Below, piece after piece: positions 19,382-29,335 of a stretch of 64,000 nt of DNA (position 1 is the first letter of the stretch; the number at the start of each line of letters is the position of its first letter). The position numbers were made by a program, and so were the translations under genes. The notes beneath the pieces were generated by a model, which worked only from the letters and a program-made list of their open reading frames with translations, was not told where the DNA came from and did not search any database. Location of the stretch: the NCBI RefSeq assembly GCF_022867865.1, contig NZ_JALIEC010000002.1, positions 372,001 through 436,000 on the forward strand, given 5' to 3'. Origin of the DNA: Phaeobacter sp. J2-8. GTDB taxonomy: Bacteria > Pseudomonadota > Alphaproteobacteria > Rhodobacterales > Rhodobacteraceae.

Positions 19382-20305
19382 ATGGATCACGCACATATTT
19401 CAGCCTTTCTTGAGGCTCAGGCCGCCGAATTGGGCGCGGCCAACAACACGCTGCTGGCCTACGGCCGGGATTTGCGGGATCTGGCGGATTGGATGGCGGC
19501 GCGGGATCTTTCGTTTGAGACGGCATCACGCGGCGATATCGAAGCCTATCTGGTGCATTGCGAGGCCCAGGGTCTGGCGCGGTCGACGCGGGCGCGCAGG
19601 CTCTCGGCGGTCAAGCAGATCTATCGCTTTGCCTTTGAGGAAGGCTGGCGCATGGACAATCCAGCGATCCAGATCGCCGGTCCCGGCAAGGAAAAGCGCC
19701 TGCCCAAGACCCTGAGCATTGACGATGTCGAGGCGTTGTTGCAAGCGGCGGCCGCCCATGGCCGGACCGAAGCGGACCGCGCGCGGCACGCCTGTCTGAT
19801 GCAGGTGCTTTACGCGACCGGATTGCGGGTGACAGAGCTGGTGTCGCTGCCGGTGGCCGCGGTGCGCGGTGATCCGCGGTTGATTCTGGTCCGCGGCAAG
19901 GGCGGCAAGGAACGCATGGTGCCGCTGTCCCCGCCTGCGCGTGATACCCTGGTGACCTGGCTGGCGATCCGCGACGCCGACGAAGACGCCGCACGCCAAA
20001 AGGGCAAGCCCGCATCGCCGTTTCTGTTTCCGTCGCGCGGCAAGGCCGGGCATCTGACCCGACATTGGTTTTTCAATCTGATCAAGACCTTGGCGGTCGC
20101 AGCGAAACTCGATCCCGCTGATGTCACGCCACATACCCTGCGCCATGCCTTTGCCACGCATCTGTTGCAAAACGGCGCCGATCTGCGTGCGATCCAGACG
20201 CTTCTGGGCCATGCCGATGTCGCCACAACCGAAATCTATACCCATGTGCTGGAAGAACGGTTGCGGGAATTGGTGCTGGAACATCACCCGCTGGCAAAAG
20301 ACTGA
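19382..20305 (+). CDS. xerD: Site-specific tyrosine recombinase XerD
   Basis: A 307-residue tyrosine recombinase with an N-terminal SAM-like core-binding domain and a C-terminal catalytic domain. Catalytic residues are seen in TGLRVTEL (Arg), GKGGKERMVPL (Lys), HTLRHAFATHLL (His, Arg), GHADVATTEIYTH (His and the Tyr nucleophile). Length and motifs fit the chromosome-dimer resolvase XerC/XerD pair rather than a mobile-element integrase, and no element ends are nearby. Confidence 0.93.
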   Translation: MDHAHISAFLEAQAAELGAANNTLLAYGRDLRDLADWMAARDLSFETASRGDIEAYLVHCEAQGLARSTRARRLSAVKQIYRFAFEEGWRMDNPAIQIAGPGKEKRLPKTLSIDDVEALLQAAAAHGRTEADRARHACLMQVLYATGLRVTELVSLPVAAVRGDPRLILVRGKGGKERMVPLSPPARDTLVTWLAIRDADEDAARQKGKPASPFLFPSRGKAGHLTRHWFFNLIKTLAVAAKLDPADVTPHTLRHAFATHLLQNGADLRAIQTLLGHADVATTEIYTHVLEERLRELVLEHHPLAKD

Positions 20306-20510
20306 CAGCCGCCGCACATGCCCCCCTGGCCTGACGACAGATCGGCCGCCACTGCACCGTTCAAATCCCTGTTAAAAGCGCCGTACAAATCACCGTTCAA
20401 AACATTGGCCACAACAATCCCCAACAGATAGGCAGGCTTTGCGCTGCCTTCCCTTGATCACTGGCGGTTCCACCCCCATAACCTGACCAGATCAACTGAA
20501 AGACAGGACC

Positions 20511-21821
20511 ATGGAACCCACAACCGCGTCGATGGACGCCGCCCTTTGGATCACCGCCGCCGCTATCCTTTTGCTTCTGGTGTTATCCGGCTTCTTTTCC
20601 GGATCGGAAACAGCGCTGACCGCCGCCTCACGCGGGAAATTGCGCGCCCAGGCGGACAAGGGTAATCTTGGGGCGACACGTGCGCTGGAAATCACCGAAG
20701 ACAACGAACGGCTGATCGGGTCGGTCCTGTTGGGCAACAACCTGGTCAATATTCTGGCCACCTCGCTTGCGACGGCGTTGTTCACCCGGCTGTTTGGCGA
20801 AAGTGGCGTGGCGCTTGCGACGCTGATCATGACCTTGCTGGTGTTGATTTTCGCCGAGGTGCTGCCCAAGACCTATGCCATCACCAATGCCGAAAGCGCC
20901 GCTGGCGCGGTGTCACGGCCCATTCAGATCGTGGTAAAGGTGTTTTCGCCGATGGTCAGCGCGGTGCGGGTGCTGGTGCGCGCCCTGCTCAGCCTGTTTG
21001 GCGTTCAGACCGATCCCGACAGTCATATCCTTGCAGTGCGCGAAGAAATCGCCGGGGCGCTGAACCTTGGCCATTCCGAAGGCGTGGTGGAAAAGGAAGA
21101 CCGCGACCGTATTCTGGGCGCGTTGGATCTGGCGGAACGCACGGTCGAGGAAATCATGTTGCACCGCTCCGGCATCGAGATGATCGACGCCGATACCCCG
21201 CCGCGCGACATCCTGACCCAATGTCTTCAGAGCCGCCACACGCGGTTGCCGATCTACAAGGACGACCCCGAAAATATCATCGGCGTGATCCACGCCAAGG
21301 ATCTGTTGCGCGCGATGTACAAATTGGTCGACAACACCGGCGCACCGGCGGATGTGATCAACGGCTTTGACATCACGTCGATCGCCATGAAACCCTATTT
21401 CGTGCCGGACACCACATCACTGGATGACCAAATGCGTCAGTTCCTGCGGCGGCGCACCCATTTCGCGCTGGTGGTGGATGAATACGGCTCGCTCGAAGGT
21501 CTGATCACGCTTGAGGACATTCTGGAAGAGATCGTTGGTGAAATCACCGATGAATTCGACCCCGACGCCGAACATTCGGTGCTGGGCGGCGATGACGGCC
21601 ATTTTCATGTCGATGGCGCGATGACCATCCGGGATCTGAACCGCGCCACCGATTGGAACCTGCCGGACGACACCGCCAACACCGTGGCCGGTCTGGTGAT
21701 CCATGAGGCCCAGATCATTCCCGCCGTGGGCCAGGTGTTTTCCTTCCACGGGTTCCGGTTCGAGGTCACAGAACGCAAGGACAACCGCATCACCCGGCTG
21801 AAAATTCGCCCCCTGTCGTGA
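20511..21821 (+). CDS. HlyC/CorC-family (CNNM/DUF21) membrane protein
   Basis: A 436-residue protein: an N-terminal DUF21 domain with four hydrophobic segments (residues 10-180, including GFFSGSETALTAASRGKL), a CBS pair (about 205-330, HTRLPIYKDDPENIIGV and ALVVDEYGSLEGLITLEDILEE) and a C-terminal CorC/HlyC domain. Relatives are linked to magnesium/cobalt efflux; older annotations call them hemolysins. It is monocistronic after a 205-bp gap in which nothing was recognised. Confidence 0.9.
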   Translation: MEPTTASMDAALWITAAAILLLLVLSGFFSGSETALTAASRGKLRAQADKGNLGATRALEITEDNERLIGSVLLGNNLVNILATSLATALFTRLFGESGVALATLIMTLLVLIFAEVLPKTYAITNAESAAGAVSRPIQIVVKVFSPMVSAVRVLVRALLSLFGVQTDPDSHILAVREEIAGALNLGHSEGVVEKEDRDRILGALDLAERTVEEIMLHRSGIEMIDADTPPRDILTQCLQSRHTRLPIYKDDPENIIGVIHAKDLLRAMYKLVDNTGAPADVINGFDITSIAMKPYFVPDTTSLDDQMRQFLRRRTHFALVVDEYGSLEGLITLEDILEEIVGEITDEFDPDAEHSVLGGDDGHFHVDGAMTIRDLNRATDWNLPDDTANTVAGLVIHEAQIIPAVGQVFSFHGFRFEVTERKDNRITRLKIRPLS

Positions 21822-22016
21822 GCATGATCTGATCCGGCATAGCGCTGGTCGTGACCTGAAACTGACAGGATATGACGGCGGCGGAGCCGCATTGCGGCCC
21901 GCCCCGGGCACCCCGCCTGTATCTAATCCACTTGCAAAAATGGCAAGCGAAATTACGCTGAAAAATTCGGCGCGATAGCTTGCCACATTGCGCCCTGCGG
22001 CCTACGGTCTGGCCAG

Positions 22017-22049
22017 AATCCACGACGATGCCAGCTGTGCTCGTGGATT
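22017..22049. promoter_or_regulatory. Inverted repeat upstream of the RTX-type gene
   Basis: The arms AATCCACGA and TCGTGGATT (9 bp, perfect) are separated by 15 nt, about 50 bp before the start codon. There is no T-tract. It could be a protein-binding site or a 5'-leader hairpin. The rest of the 279-bp gap holds nothing recognisable. Confidence 0.4.
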
Positions 22050-22100
22050 AATGTCAAACCAATAAACAGTTTCATATCATTTCAGGCAGAAAGGTTTTCC

Positions 22101-24473
22101 ATGCCAGACGAATATTCAAACGACATCACAACCACAGGTGTATTAAGCCTCAATTCTGAAATCTCCGGCATTTTCGAAACCATTGGCGATGTCGATTGGT
22201 TCGCGGTCGAGCTTCAGCCAGGCGTGCAGTACGAGATCAATCTCGAAGGCGCCGAGACCAGCAAAGGCACGACCCACAATCCCATCTTTCTGGGGCTTTA
22301 CGATTCAGCGGGTCAAACCACAGGCCTGGGATACAACGACAATGGCGGTTTCTTTCTCAACAGCCGGGTCACCCCACAGGTTACGGAAAGCGGCACATAT
22401 TACATTGCCGCCGGACAGCACGGCCCCTATTCGACGGCTGGCGCGACCTATACCATCAGCATGGAGGAAATCATCGATGATTTCCCGAACACCACCGCCA
22501 CAACAGGTGTCTTGACCGATGGCACGCCGGTAACCGGCGTATTCGAGCGTGAAAACGACCAAGACTGGTTCAAGATCGAACTGGATGCGAATGTCAGATA
22601 TGTTGTCGATCTCGAAGGTGCCGAGACGGGAAAAGGGACAGTCGTCGATCCCAAACTCCAAGGACTTTACGATGCTTCCGGAAACCGGTTGGGCCAGGGA
22701 TATGACGACGACGGCGGCCAGGGCTGGAACAGCCGCGCCGTCCTGAATGTCCAAACTGCGGGCACCTATTATATCAACGCCGCTATGTCATATTCCTCCG
22801 CCGATGACCAAACCTATACCATTTCCCTGTCGCGGATCACGGATGATTTCGGCAAATCGCCCGCTGGCGCGGGCCAACTGGACATCGGCACGCCGGTGCA
22901 GGGCAATATCGACTTTGACTATGCCACTGTCCGAGCGACTGACCGCGACTGGTTCGAGGTCTCTTTGGAGGCCAATGTCTTTTATCAATTTGGGGTCTCT
23001 ACCCCGGACACGCTGACCGACCCAACTGAAGTTGTACCGGGTATAAAAATGCGCGCTGCCGACGGCACATCCCTAGAGCCCACTACCTCTCGGTATGATT
23101 ACCAACAACACGCCATATTCCAGGAAGATACCGTGGCCTATATCGAGGTCGCACAGTTTCGTAACTTCTCCGACCCGCTTCTCGGAGAATATCAACTGGA
23201 TGGCCAAGAAGTCTATCGTAGCACCGATGCGGAAATCGCAGCGCTGGACGGCCAACCGCCAGTAAACATCGTGTCGGTGAATGCCCCCTCCTATTCTGAT
23301 CGCGCGGCCAGCAATTTGCATGATGCCGTTTTCGGCAGTGAAGGTGACGACTTCCTTCGAGGGTTTAACGGAGCCGACACCATACTTGGCGGTGCGGGCG
23401 ATGATGTGATCATCGGCGATGATAGACTGCGAAACGATCACGATTTAGAAGTGTCCGCCATGGTGTATCGCGCCTATGCGCTGGTCCTCGATCGTGTTCC
23501 AGATGCGGGTGGGTTTGATACCTTTTCGCAGATACAAACTTGGAACAATGTCTATAAAGTCGCGAATTCGATGGTGAACAGTAAGGAGTTCAGCCAACGC
23601 TTCGGCGATATGACAAACGAGGAATATGTCGACTTTCTTTATTCCAATCTGCGCGGTGTCGAGGGGCCGGTGGACGATCCGGCACGACAACAGATGATCG
23701 ATTTTCTCGATGCCAGTGGGCAAACGTATTACTACTGGGACGATCGCCGCGCTGAAATCGCCATGCGTTTCATTGAAAGTGAAGAAGCCACGAACCGGTT
23801 TAGTGAGCCTGCGCTTGACTACATCATGCGCAACAATCCGTCCGACTCCAGTGACGAAGTCTTTTCGATGTACGATGCCCTGTTCGACCGGTTGCCGGAT
23901 GTGGGCGGCTTCAGGAATTGGGTCGTCGATATGGGTAATGGTCGCGATCTTGCAGAGTTGGCCGAGAAATTTCTTGGATCGGCGGAATTTGCTCAGTACG
24001 GCAACCTTTCGGATCGCGCCTTTGCCGAACGGGTGCTGGGCAACCTGTCCGACACCGCACCGACCGAGGCCGAGGTCGATATCGCCGCGGGGCTGCTGGC
24101 GGGGGGCGTGGCGCGGGCTGATTTCACGGCAGCCATGGTCATGCTTGCGGATGACAGCGGCCTAGAGGATTGGATGCGCAGCCTGAAAGCGGATGACGTG
24201 CTGATCGGCGGTGCCGGTGACGACATCCTCTATGGCGGTTTGATGTCCGACAAATTCGTCTTCTCGCCCGATGCGGCCGGGACTGACCGTGTCAAGGATC
24301 TGGATGCCTGGGATACGGTCGATCTGACCGCCTTTGACTTTGCTGATGTCGTCGACGCTTTGACCGCCTTCCGCCAGGAGGGCGACCAGGTGGTGTTCGA
24401 ACAGGGCGACGTCACGGTGCGTTTCGCGCAGACCGATCTGTCGATCTTTGACGCCGATATGCTGTTGGTCTGA
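22101..24473 (+). CDS. Secreted RTX-type protein with PPC-like and DUF4214 domains
   Basis: A 790-residue acidic protein without a Sec signal. Residues 1-265 hold three tandem beta-sandwich units of pre-peptidase C-terminal type, marked by DVDWFAVEL, DQDWFKIEL and DRDWFEVSL. An RTX nonapeptide stretch follows (GGAGDDVIIGDD near 434). Two DUF4214-like helical segments (VLDRVPDAGGFDTF, LFDRLPDVGGFRNW) and a second RTX stretch (GGAGDDILYGG) come next. RTX proteins bind calcium and leave through type I secretion. No protease motif is seen, so an adhesin or S-layer-like role is possible. No T1SS genes lie nearby. Confidence 0.8.
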   Translation: MPDEYSNDITTTGVLSLNSEISGIFETIGDVDWFAVELQPGVQYEINLEGAETSKGTTHNPIFLGLYDSAGQTTGLGYNDNGGFFLNSRVTPQVTESGTYYIAAGQHGPYSTAGATYTISMEEIIDDFPNTTATTGVLTDGTPVTGVFERENDQDWFKIELDANVRYVVDLEGAETGKGTVVDPKLQGLYDASGNRLGQGYDDDGGQGWNSRAVLNVQTAGTYYINAAMSYSSADDQTYTISLSRITDDFGKSPAGAGQLDIGTPVQGNIDFDYATVRATDRDWFEVSLEANVFYQFGVSTPDTLTDPTEVVPGIKMRAADGTSLEPTTSRYDYQQHAIFQEDTVAYIEVAQFRNFSDPLLGEYQLDGQEVYRSTDAEIAALDGQPPVNIVSVNAPSYSDRAASNLHDAVFGSEGDDFLRGFNGADTILGGAGDDVIIGDDRLRNDHDLEVSAMVYRAYALVLDRVPDAGGFDTFSQIQTWNNVYKVANSMVNSKEFSQRFGDMTNEEYVDFLYSNLRGVEGPVDDPARQQMIDFLDASGQTYYYWDDRRAEIAMRFIESEEATNRFSEPALDYIMRNNPSDSSDEVFSMYDALFDRLPDVGGFRNWVVDMGNGRDLAELAEKFLGSAEFAQYGNLSDRAFAERVLGNLSDTAPTEAEVDIAAGLLAGGVARADFTAAMVMLADDSGLEDWMRSLKADDVLIGGAGDDILYGGLMSDKFVFSPDAAGTDRVKDLDAWDTVDLTAFDFADVVDALTAFRQEGDQVVFEQGDVTVRFAQTDLSIFDADMLLV

Positions 24474-24556
24474 CAGGGGCTGGCTGCGGCTGGCGCGCAC
24501 CCCGGGCCATTTCATGGCCCGGGACCGCCAACGGCCCGCATTCGACAGGGACAAAA

Positions 24557-24597
24557 CAAAAAATCGGCGATGCCTGGGCGGCTCGCCGATTTTTTTT
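24557..24597. terminator. Bidirectional intrinsic terminator
   Basis: The stem AAAATCGGCGA / TCGCCGATTTT has a T8 run on the plus strand and an A-rich left flank that gives T-rich sequence on the minus strand. It separates the convergent RTX-type and desaturase genes. Confidence 0.88.
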
Positions 24598-24686
24598 GGC
24601 TGAGAGAATCTATCTGGAAAAACAGGGCCTGCCACCTGCAACGCTGCCAACAGGTCAGGCCGCGCAGCAGGACTTTCCGTGATGGA

Positions 24687-25730
24687 TCAGGCGGCGTTCT
24701 TGACCAGCGGTCTGGCCTGGGCAAAGGACAGCAGGCGTTTGCTGTCTTCGTCCCACAGATGCAGCCGCGCATTGGCCAGGCTTTCGCGGATCGTCATGCG
24801 GTTGCCGGTCGCCAATTCGATGTGATCGCGCAGCACCGCTGGCAGGCGATAGAACGGAATTCGGGAATACAGGTGATGCACGTGGTGGATGCCGATATTG
24901 GCGGTCAGCCATTGCAGCACCGGCGGCATCACGTAATGCGAACTGCCGTGCAGGGCGGCCTCGTGCAATTGCCAGTCTTCCTCGGCCTCCCAATGGGTGG
25001 TTTCGAATTGATGCTGCACGTAAAACAACCAAACACCGGCGGTTGCCGCCAAAAGCGTCGAGGGCAGGAAGATCAACAGGATCGCCATCAGCCCGCCGAA
25101 GTACCAAATCACCCCCAAAGCGCCAAGAATCGCCGCATTGGTGCACATCGCCGACACCCAATATTGCAGATGCCCGGTCAGCCCCAGCGGCAGACGGTTT
25201 TGCAGGAAAAACAGATAGCCCGGCCCAAGACCAAACAGCACCACCGGATGCCGGTAAAGCCGGTACAACAGGCGATTCATCGGCGACAGGGCGCGATATT
25301 CCGCCACCGTCAGCGTATGCACATCGCCCATGCCGCGACGCCCAAGGTTGCCGGACGAGCTGTGATGCATGGAATGCGAACGCCGCCAGACATCATAAGG
25401 CGTCAAGGTCAGCACACCAATCACCCGCCCCAGCCAATCGCTGAGCGAGCGGTTTTTGAAAAACGCGCCATGGCCGCAATCATGTTGGATCGCAAACAAC
25501 CGAAGCAAAAACGCGGCATTCACCACCGAAATCGCCAAGGTCAGCCAATAGCTGACCCCCAGCGACCACCAGGCCAAGGTCCACAAGACAACAAAGGGTC
25601 CGACGGTCACCCCCAGTTCGAACCAACTGCGCGCGGCGCTGGGTTCACGATAGTCCGAAAGGATTTTGATCCAGTCACGCGCGGCGCGGTCCACTGGATC
25701 TTGCGGGTGTGTTACGGATTTTTCAAACAT
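24687..25730 (-). CDS. Membrane fatty acid desaturase
   Basis: A 347-residue integral membrane di-iron protein. The three histidine boxes of the acyl desaturase family are HDCGH (near 82), HSMHH (near 118) and HHVHH (near 284), between hydrophobic segment pairs. It should introduce a double bond into membrane acyl chains; regiospecificity cannot be read from sequence. The ATG at 25730 is used; the frame is open to 25835, with another ATG at 25760. Confidence 0.87.
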   Translation of the reverse strand: MFEKSVTHPQDPVDRAARDWIKILSDYREPSAARSWFELGVTVGPFVVLWTLAWWSLGVSYWLTLAISVVNAAFLLRLFAIQHDCGHGAFFKNRSLSDWLGRVIGVLTLTPYDVWRRSHSMHHSSSGNLGRRGMGDVHTLTVAEYRALSPMNRLLYRLYRHPVVLFGLGPGYLFFLQNRLPLGLTGHLQYWVSAMCTNAAILGALGVIWYFGGLMAILLIFLPSTLLAATAGVWLFYVQHQFETTHWEAEEDWQLHEAALHGSSHYVMPPVLQWLTANIGIHHVHHLYSRIPFYRLPAVLRDHIELATGNRMTIRESLANARLHLWDEDSKRLLSFAQARPLVKNAA

Positions 25731-25859
25731 ATGCCTGTTTTCATTGTTGGCCGACTTCATAGACGATAAGTGCGCGCGTGCAAATCCAACTTCTGTGTCT
25801 ATTGCATGTTCCGTAACAAACCCGCGCCGTTTCACGCCAAAACGTGTGTTTTTTGGCGA

Positions 25860-26858
25860 TTATGACTTGATGAACCAGGTGATCGCGTTGCTGTATCCTG
25901 CGGCTTGCAACAGCGCGATCTTGGAATCCCATGCGGCGGGACAGACCACGAGAATCGCTGCATTGCCGCGGTCCTTTCGCGCAGCCTCGGCCCTTGCCAG
26001 AAGCGCCGCGGCAGAATGGCCGTCGTCGACAAGGGTCGCAGGGTCATCCAGATCAATGTGGTGGAAATCGTCGATGATCCCGATGCGCCCGGCGTCATGG
26101 GCCGGTGGCAGATGCAGCGGCGTGGCGGGTTGCGATATGGCGTAGCCTTCGAAAATGCCTTCTGCTTCGGCGACAAACATATCCCGGTCCGGCAAGGTCA
26201 TGCTGCGTGCCATCCAGGACCCGAACCGCGCATCTGCCTCTGGATGTGGTTTCCAGAAAAGCGGGTTCAGCGCCTCAAGGATCAGTCGGTGTTGGGCGCT
26301 GGACGCAACAATCGCGGCCAGATCCGCTTCACCCGCCATGCGAATCTCCGCATCGCTGTCGGCGGACACCAGATCCGTTTTGGAAAAGTAGTTTGTCACC
26401 GGCTTATAGTCACTGGCGGCAATCACGGCCTCCCAAGCGCCGCCAACAACGGATGTCGTCAATAGGATCTTGGCCCCGGCGGCCCTCAGATCGGCCTCTG
26501 CGGCCGCTAGCAACGCCTGATCGGTGCCCGCAGGCGCATTTGCCGCGACACAGCTGTCTTCCATGATCAAGCCCGGCGCGCCATGTTCCCCGGCATAGAT
26601 CGGCGGCACCGGCAACAGGATAGAATGTGCCACGCCCACCACATCCTGGCCTTCAACCGCCAACAGCCACTGCTGGCGAAATGGCGGATTGGTGTTTTCC
26701 ATCGCCGCTTGCAATGTGCTGCGGATTTTCGTTTCGGCCTCTGCGTCCACAACCCAGAACTCCGGGTTTTGCGCGCTGCGCGCTGCGGCGTCCAGCATCA
26801 TCAGGCCCACGATCTGGTCCAGATCTTCAACTGTAGCGGTGCGTATTTCGATCGACAT
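25860..26858 (-). CDS. GNAT-family acetyltransferase-like protein
   Basis: A 332-residue protein starting MSIEIRTATVEDLDQIVGLM, the beta1-alpha1 entry of a GNAT fold. The segment GVAHSILLPVPP and the A/V-rich strands to residue 165 fit one GNAT domain. The second half (FSKTDL onward) may be a degenerate repeat. The acceptor is unknown. The ATG at 26858 fits the family better than the longer open frame. Confidence 0.55.
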   Translation of the reverse strand: MSIEIRTATVEDLDQIVGLMMLDAAARSAQNPEFWVVDAEAETKIRSTLQAAMENTNPPFRQQWLLAVEGQDVVGVAHSILLPVPPIYAGEHGAPGLIMEDSCVAANAPAGTDQALLAAAEADLRAAGAKILLTTSVVGGAWEAVIAASDYKPVTNYFSKTDLVSADSDAEIRMAGEADLAAIVASSAQHRLILEALNPLFWKPHPEADARFGSWMARSMTLPDRDMFVAEAEGIFEGYAISQPATPLHLPPAHDAGRIGIIDDFHHIDLDDPATLVDDGHSAAALLARAEAARKDRGNAAILVVCPAAWDSKIALLQAAGYSNAITWFIKS

Positions 26859-27045
26859 CAGCGGTCCTCGCCCCCTGTAAGTTTCGGTCTGGGGCCACCC
26901 TATGGCGACACCTGACAAGTGTCGAGACAACCAGAACGCGCGCGCCTGCGACCGGCTTGGATCAGCCGAACGCGATTGACCTCTGGTCGCTGACACCCTA
27001 GGGCTGAAACCCAGATATCCCCCCGAAAATCCGCCAAAGGTTCAG

Positions 27046-27905
27046 ATGTCCCAACACCGTGGTCCCCTGTTGATGATTGCCGCGATGGCGCTGTTTGCGC
27101 TGGAAGACATGTTCCTGAAGGTCGCCATGGCGCAGGTCTCGGTCGGATTCGCCCTGATGGTGTTTGGCGCGGCGGCATGGTCGTGTTTCTGGTCTGGGCG
27201 GCGCTGCGGGGCGAGCGGCTCTGGCATCCTGCGATCTTTACGCCGCCGTTGATGTTACGGTCCGTGTCCGAGGTTGCGGGACGGGTGTTTTACACGGTGG
27301 CCATCGCCTTTGCCCCGCTGTCGCTGGTGTCGGCGATCCTGCAGGCGACGCCGCTGGTGGTTGCCATCGGGGCGGTGGTGTTTTTTGGCGAAACCGTGGG
27401 CTGGCGGCGATGGCTGGCGATCTGCATCGGCTTTGTGGGCGTGTTGATGATCCTGCGCCCAGGCACCGACGCGTTCGAGGTCACATCGGTCCTTGCCGTG
27501 CTGGGCATGTTGGGATTTGCCGGGCGCGATCTGGCAACACGCGCCAGCCCGCCCTCGATGTCCAACGTCCAGATCGGGGTCTACGGCTTTTTGATGCTGG
27601 TGATTGCAGGCGGGCTTTTGACCGCGTTTCAGGGTGTCGGGCCCCTGCCCGATCTGCACGGCACGGCCGCCTTGCTGGCCGCGATTTTGATCGGGGTTCT
27701 GGCCTATACCTGTCTGACGGGGTCGATGCGGATCGGCACCGTGTCGATCACCGTTCCGTTTCGCTACACCCGGCTGATTTTTGCCATGATCCTGGGCATA
27801 ACGGTGTTTGGCGAGCGGCCCGATCTGATGACATGGTGCGGCGCTGCGGTGATTGTCCTCAGCGGGCTTTACACCCTGTTCCGCAGCGAAAAGGCCGCCG
27901 CCTAG
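27046..27905 (+). CDS. EamA/DMT-superfamily transporter, frameshifted
   Basis: A ten-helix drug/metabolite exporter of the EamA type. The first helix pair is in one frame (to about 27170) and the remaining eight helices in another. One extra base at 27169-27173 restores GCCGGC, gives VFGAGGMVVFLVW and a 286-residue protein. The repeats PLSLVSAILQATPLVVAIGA and TVSITVPFRYTRLIFAMILG are the conserved ends of each EamA half. The substrate is unknown. Confidence 0.83.
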
Positions 27906-27929
27906 GCCGTCTTTTCACGACATCGCCCC

Positions 27930-27958
27930 TTAACATCCCCACAGATTGGCCCTATATT
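27930..27958 (+). promoter_or_regulatory. Sigma-70 promoter of the tmRNA gene
   Basis: TTAACA (27930-27935) and TATATT (27953-27958) are spaced by exactly 17 bp, close to the housekeeping consensus. Transcription would start near 27965, just ahead of the tmRNA acceptor piece. Confidence 0.75.
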
Positions 27959-27965
27959 GCTCTTT

Positions 27966-28290
27966 GTCCTTCGGGACTATGAACATAAACGCGCTCGTAA
28001 TAAGCGGTTCGGACCCGGGGGCGGTACCCGGCGTCTCCACCAAACATCCCTCATTTGGGGACCATGGGGACGAAACAGGATCGACGAACGTCTAAAGGAG
28101 TTAGCTTTGTTTCGGTGAGTTACCACCGTTATCGGTACACTTAAGCTAGTTGCAAATGACAACAAAGCTCCGATGGCGATGGCTGCGTAAGCGGTCCTAA
28201 CTATCGAAATCTAAGTCCTCTGGCTTTGCAGCCTTTGGCGGGGTTCGCAGGTACCTGGCAACAGAAACCTGCACTACCTCCCCCTCTCCA
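27966..28290 (+). ncRNA. ssrA: Transfer-messenger RNA, circularly permuted two-piece form
   Basis: The acceptor piece comes first. It has a T-arm CCGGG-GGCGGTA-CCCGG and CGTCTCC-A-CCA ending at 28042. After a 23-nt spacer the coding piece starts at 28066 with GGGGACG, which pairs with CGTCTCC to form the acceptor stem. The tag is read from the resume codon GCA at 28152 to TAA at 28190 and encodes ANDNKAPMAMAA, an alphaproteobacterial-type tag. The outer limits are estimates. It rescues stalled ribosomes; the matching adaptor gene sspB is 2.4 kb downstream. Confidence 0.93.
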
Positions 28291-28504
28291 ATACCCCCGG
28301 TACACGACCGGCGCGGACATCACTGCGACTGCGGACGGCGCGATATTAAATCTTCGCGACCCGCGCCACTGGTTTGACAACCGCTGCGCCATGGGGAAGT
28401 TTGGCGGCATGGGGCGAATCGCGACTGCCCCGTGAGGCTTCGGCCCAAAGTCGCATCCAACGCCAAGTGACCCGTAATTCAGCGCCACGCGGAAGGGATG
28501 TGCC

Positions 28505-29335
28505 ATGCCTGCGCCCAATGAAATTACCGTACCACAGTTAAACCGACTGATCGGAACCCCCGATTGCCCGGATATTGTGGATATCTCGATTGACCCGGAT
28601 TTTGCTGCCGATCCTTACATGATCCCCGGCTCTTATCGCTTTGCGCATACCGACGCGGCCGGTCTGGTGGCGCGGCTGCGTGGCAAACGCGCGGTCATAA
28701 TCTGCCAGCGCGGGATCAAGCTTAGCCAGGGCATGACCGCATGGTTGCGCGCCGAAGGGATCAGCGCCGAATACCTGTCTGGTGGCATGTATGGCTGGCG
28801 CGATGCGGCGGACACCCTGCGCATTCCCGCCGCCGTGATGCCACCGCCCGTCGATGGCGCAAGCCTCTGGGTCACGCGCCACCGGCCCAAGATCGACCGC
28901 ATCGCCTGTCCCTGGTTGATCCGCCGGTTTGTGGATCGCAATGCGCGGTTCCTGTTTGTCTCTCCGGCAGAGGTCATAGGCGTTGCCGAACGATTTGGCG
29001 CCACGCCATTTGATGTCACGGATGTGTTCTGGTCGCATCGCAACTCGCAATGCACCTTTGACACCATGCTGGAGGAGTTTCAGCTGAAATCCCAGCCGTT
29101 GATGCGCATGGCCCGCGTGATCCGTGCCGCAGATACCGATCGCCATGACCTCGATCCGGTTGCTGCGGGACTTTTGGCCATGTCGGTGGGTCTGTCCCGC
29201 CAATACCGCGATGACCAGGCGCAGCTGAATGCCGGCATGGTGCTTTATGATGCCTTGTACCGCTGGGCGCGGGACGGCTTTGACGAAACCCACGACTGGC
29301 CGGACCCCAGCACAGGCGGAGCGAACAAGACATGA
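28505..29335 (+). CDS. chrB: Rhodanese-ChrB fusion, chromate resistance protein
   Basis: A 276-residue two-domain protein. Residues 1-105 form a rhodanese-like domain with the active-site cysteine in ICQRGIKLSQG. Residues 118-270 form the ChrB C-terminal domain (TRHRPKIDRIACPWLIRRFVD, WSHRNSQCTFDTM). ChrB-type proteins act as chromate-responsive regulators or accessory factors. It overlaps chrA by 4 bp (ATGA) and has a 215-bp leader after the tmRNA in which nothing was recognised. Confidence 0.87.
   Translation: MPAPNEITVPQLNRLIGTPDCPDIVDISIDPDFAADPYMIPGSYRFAHTDAAGLVARLRGKRAVIICQRGIKLSQGMTAWLRAEGISAEYLSGGMYGWRDAADTLRIPAAVMPPPVDGASLWVTRHRPKIDRIACPWLIRRFVDRNARFLFVSPAEVIGVAERFGATPFDVTDVFWSHRNSQCTFDTMLEEFQLKSQPLMRMARVIRAADTDRHDLDPVAAGLLAMSVGLSRQYRDDQAQLNAGMVLYDALYRWARDGFDETHDWPDPSTGGANKT

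Noticed and set aside
20306-20510. Possible insertion-sequence remnant after xerD
   Set aside because: No terminal inverted repeats, target duplication or transposase fragment could be seen.
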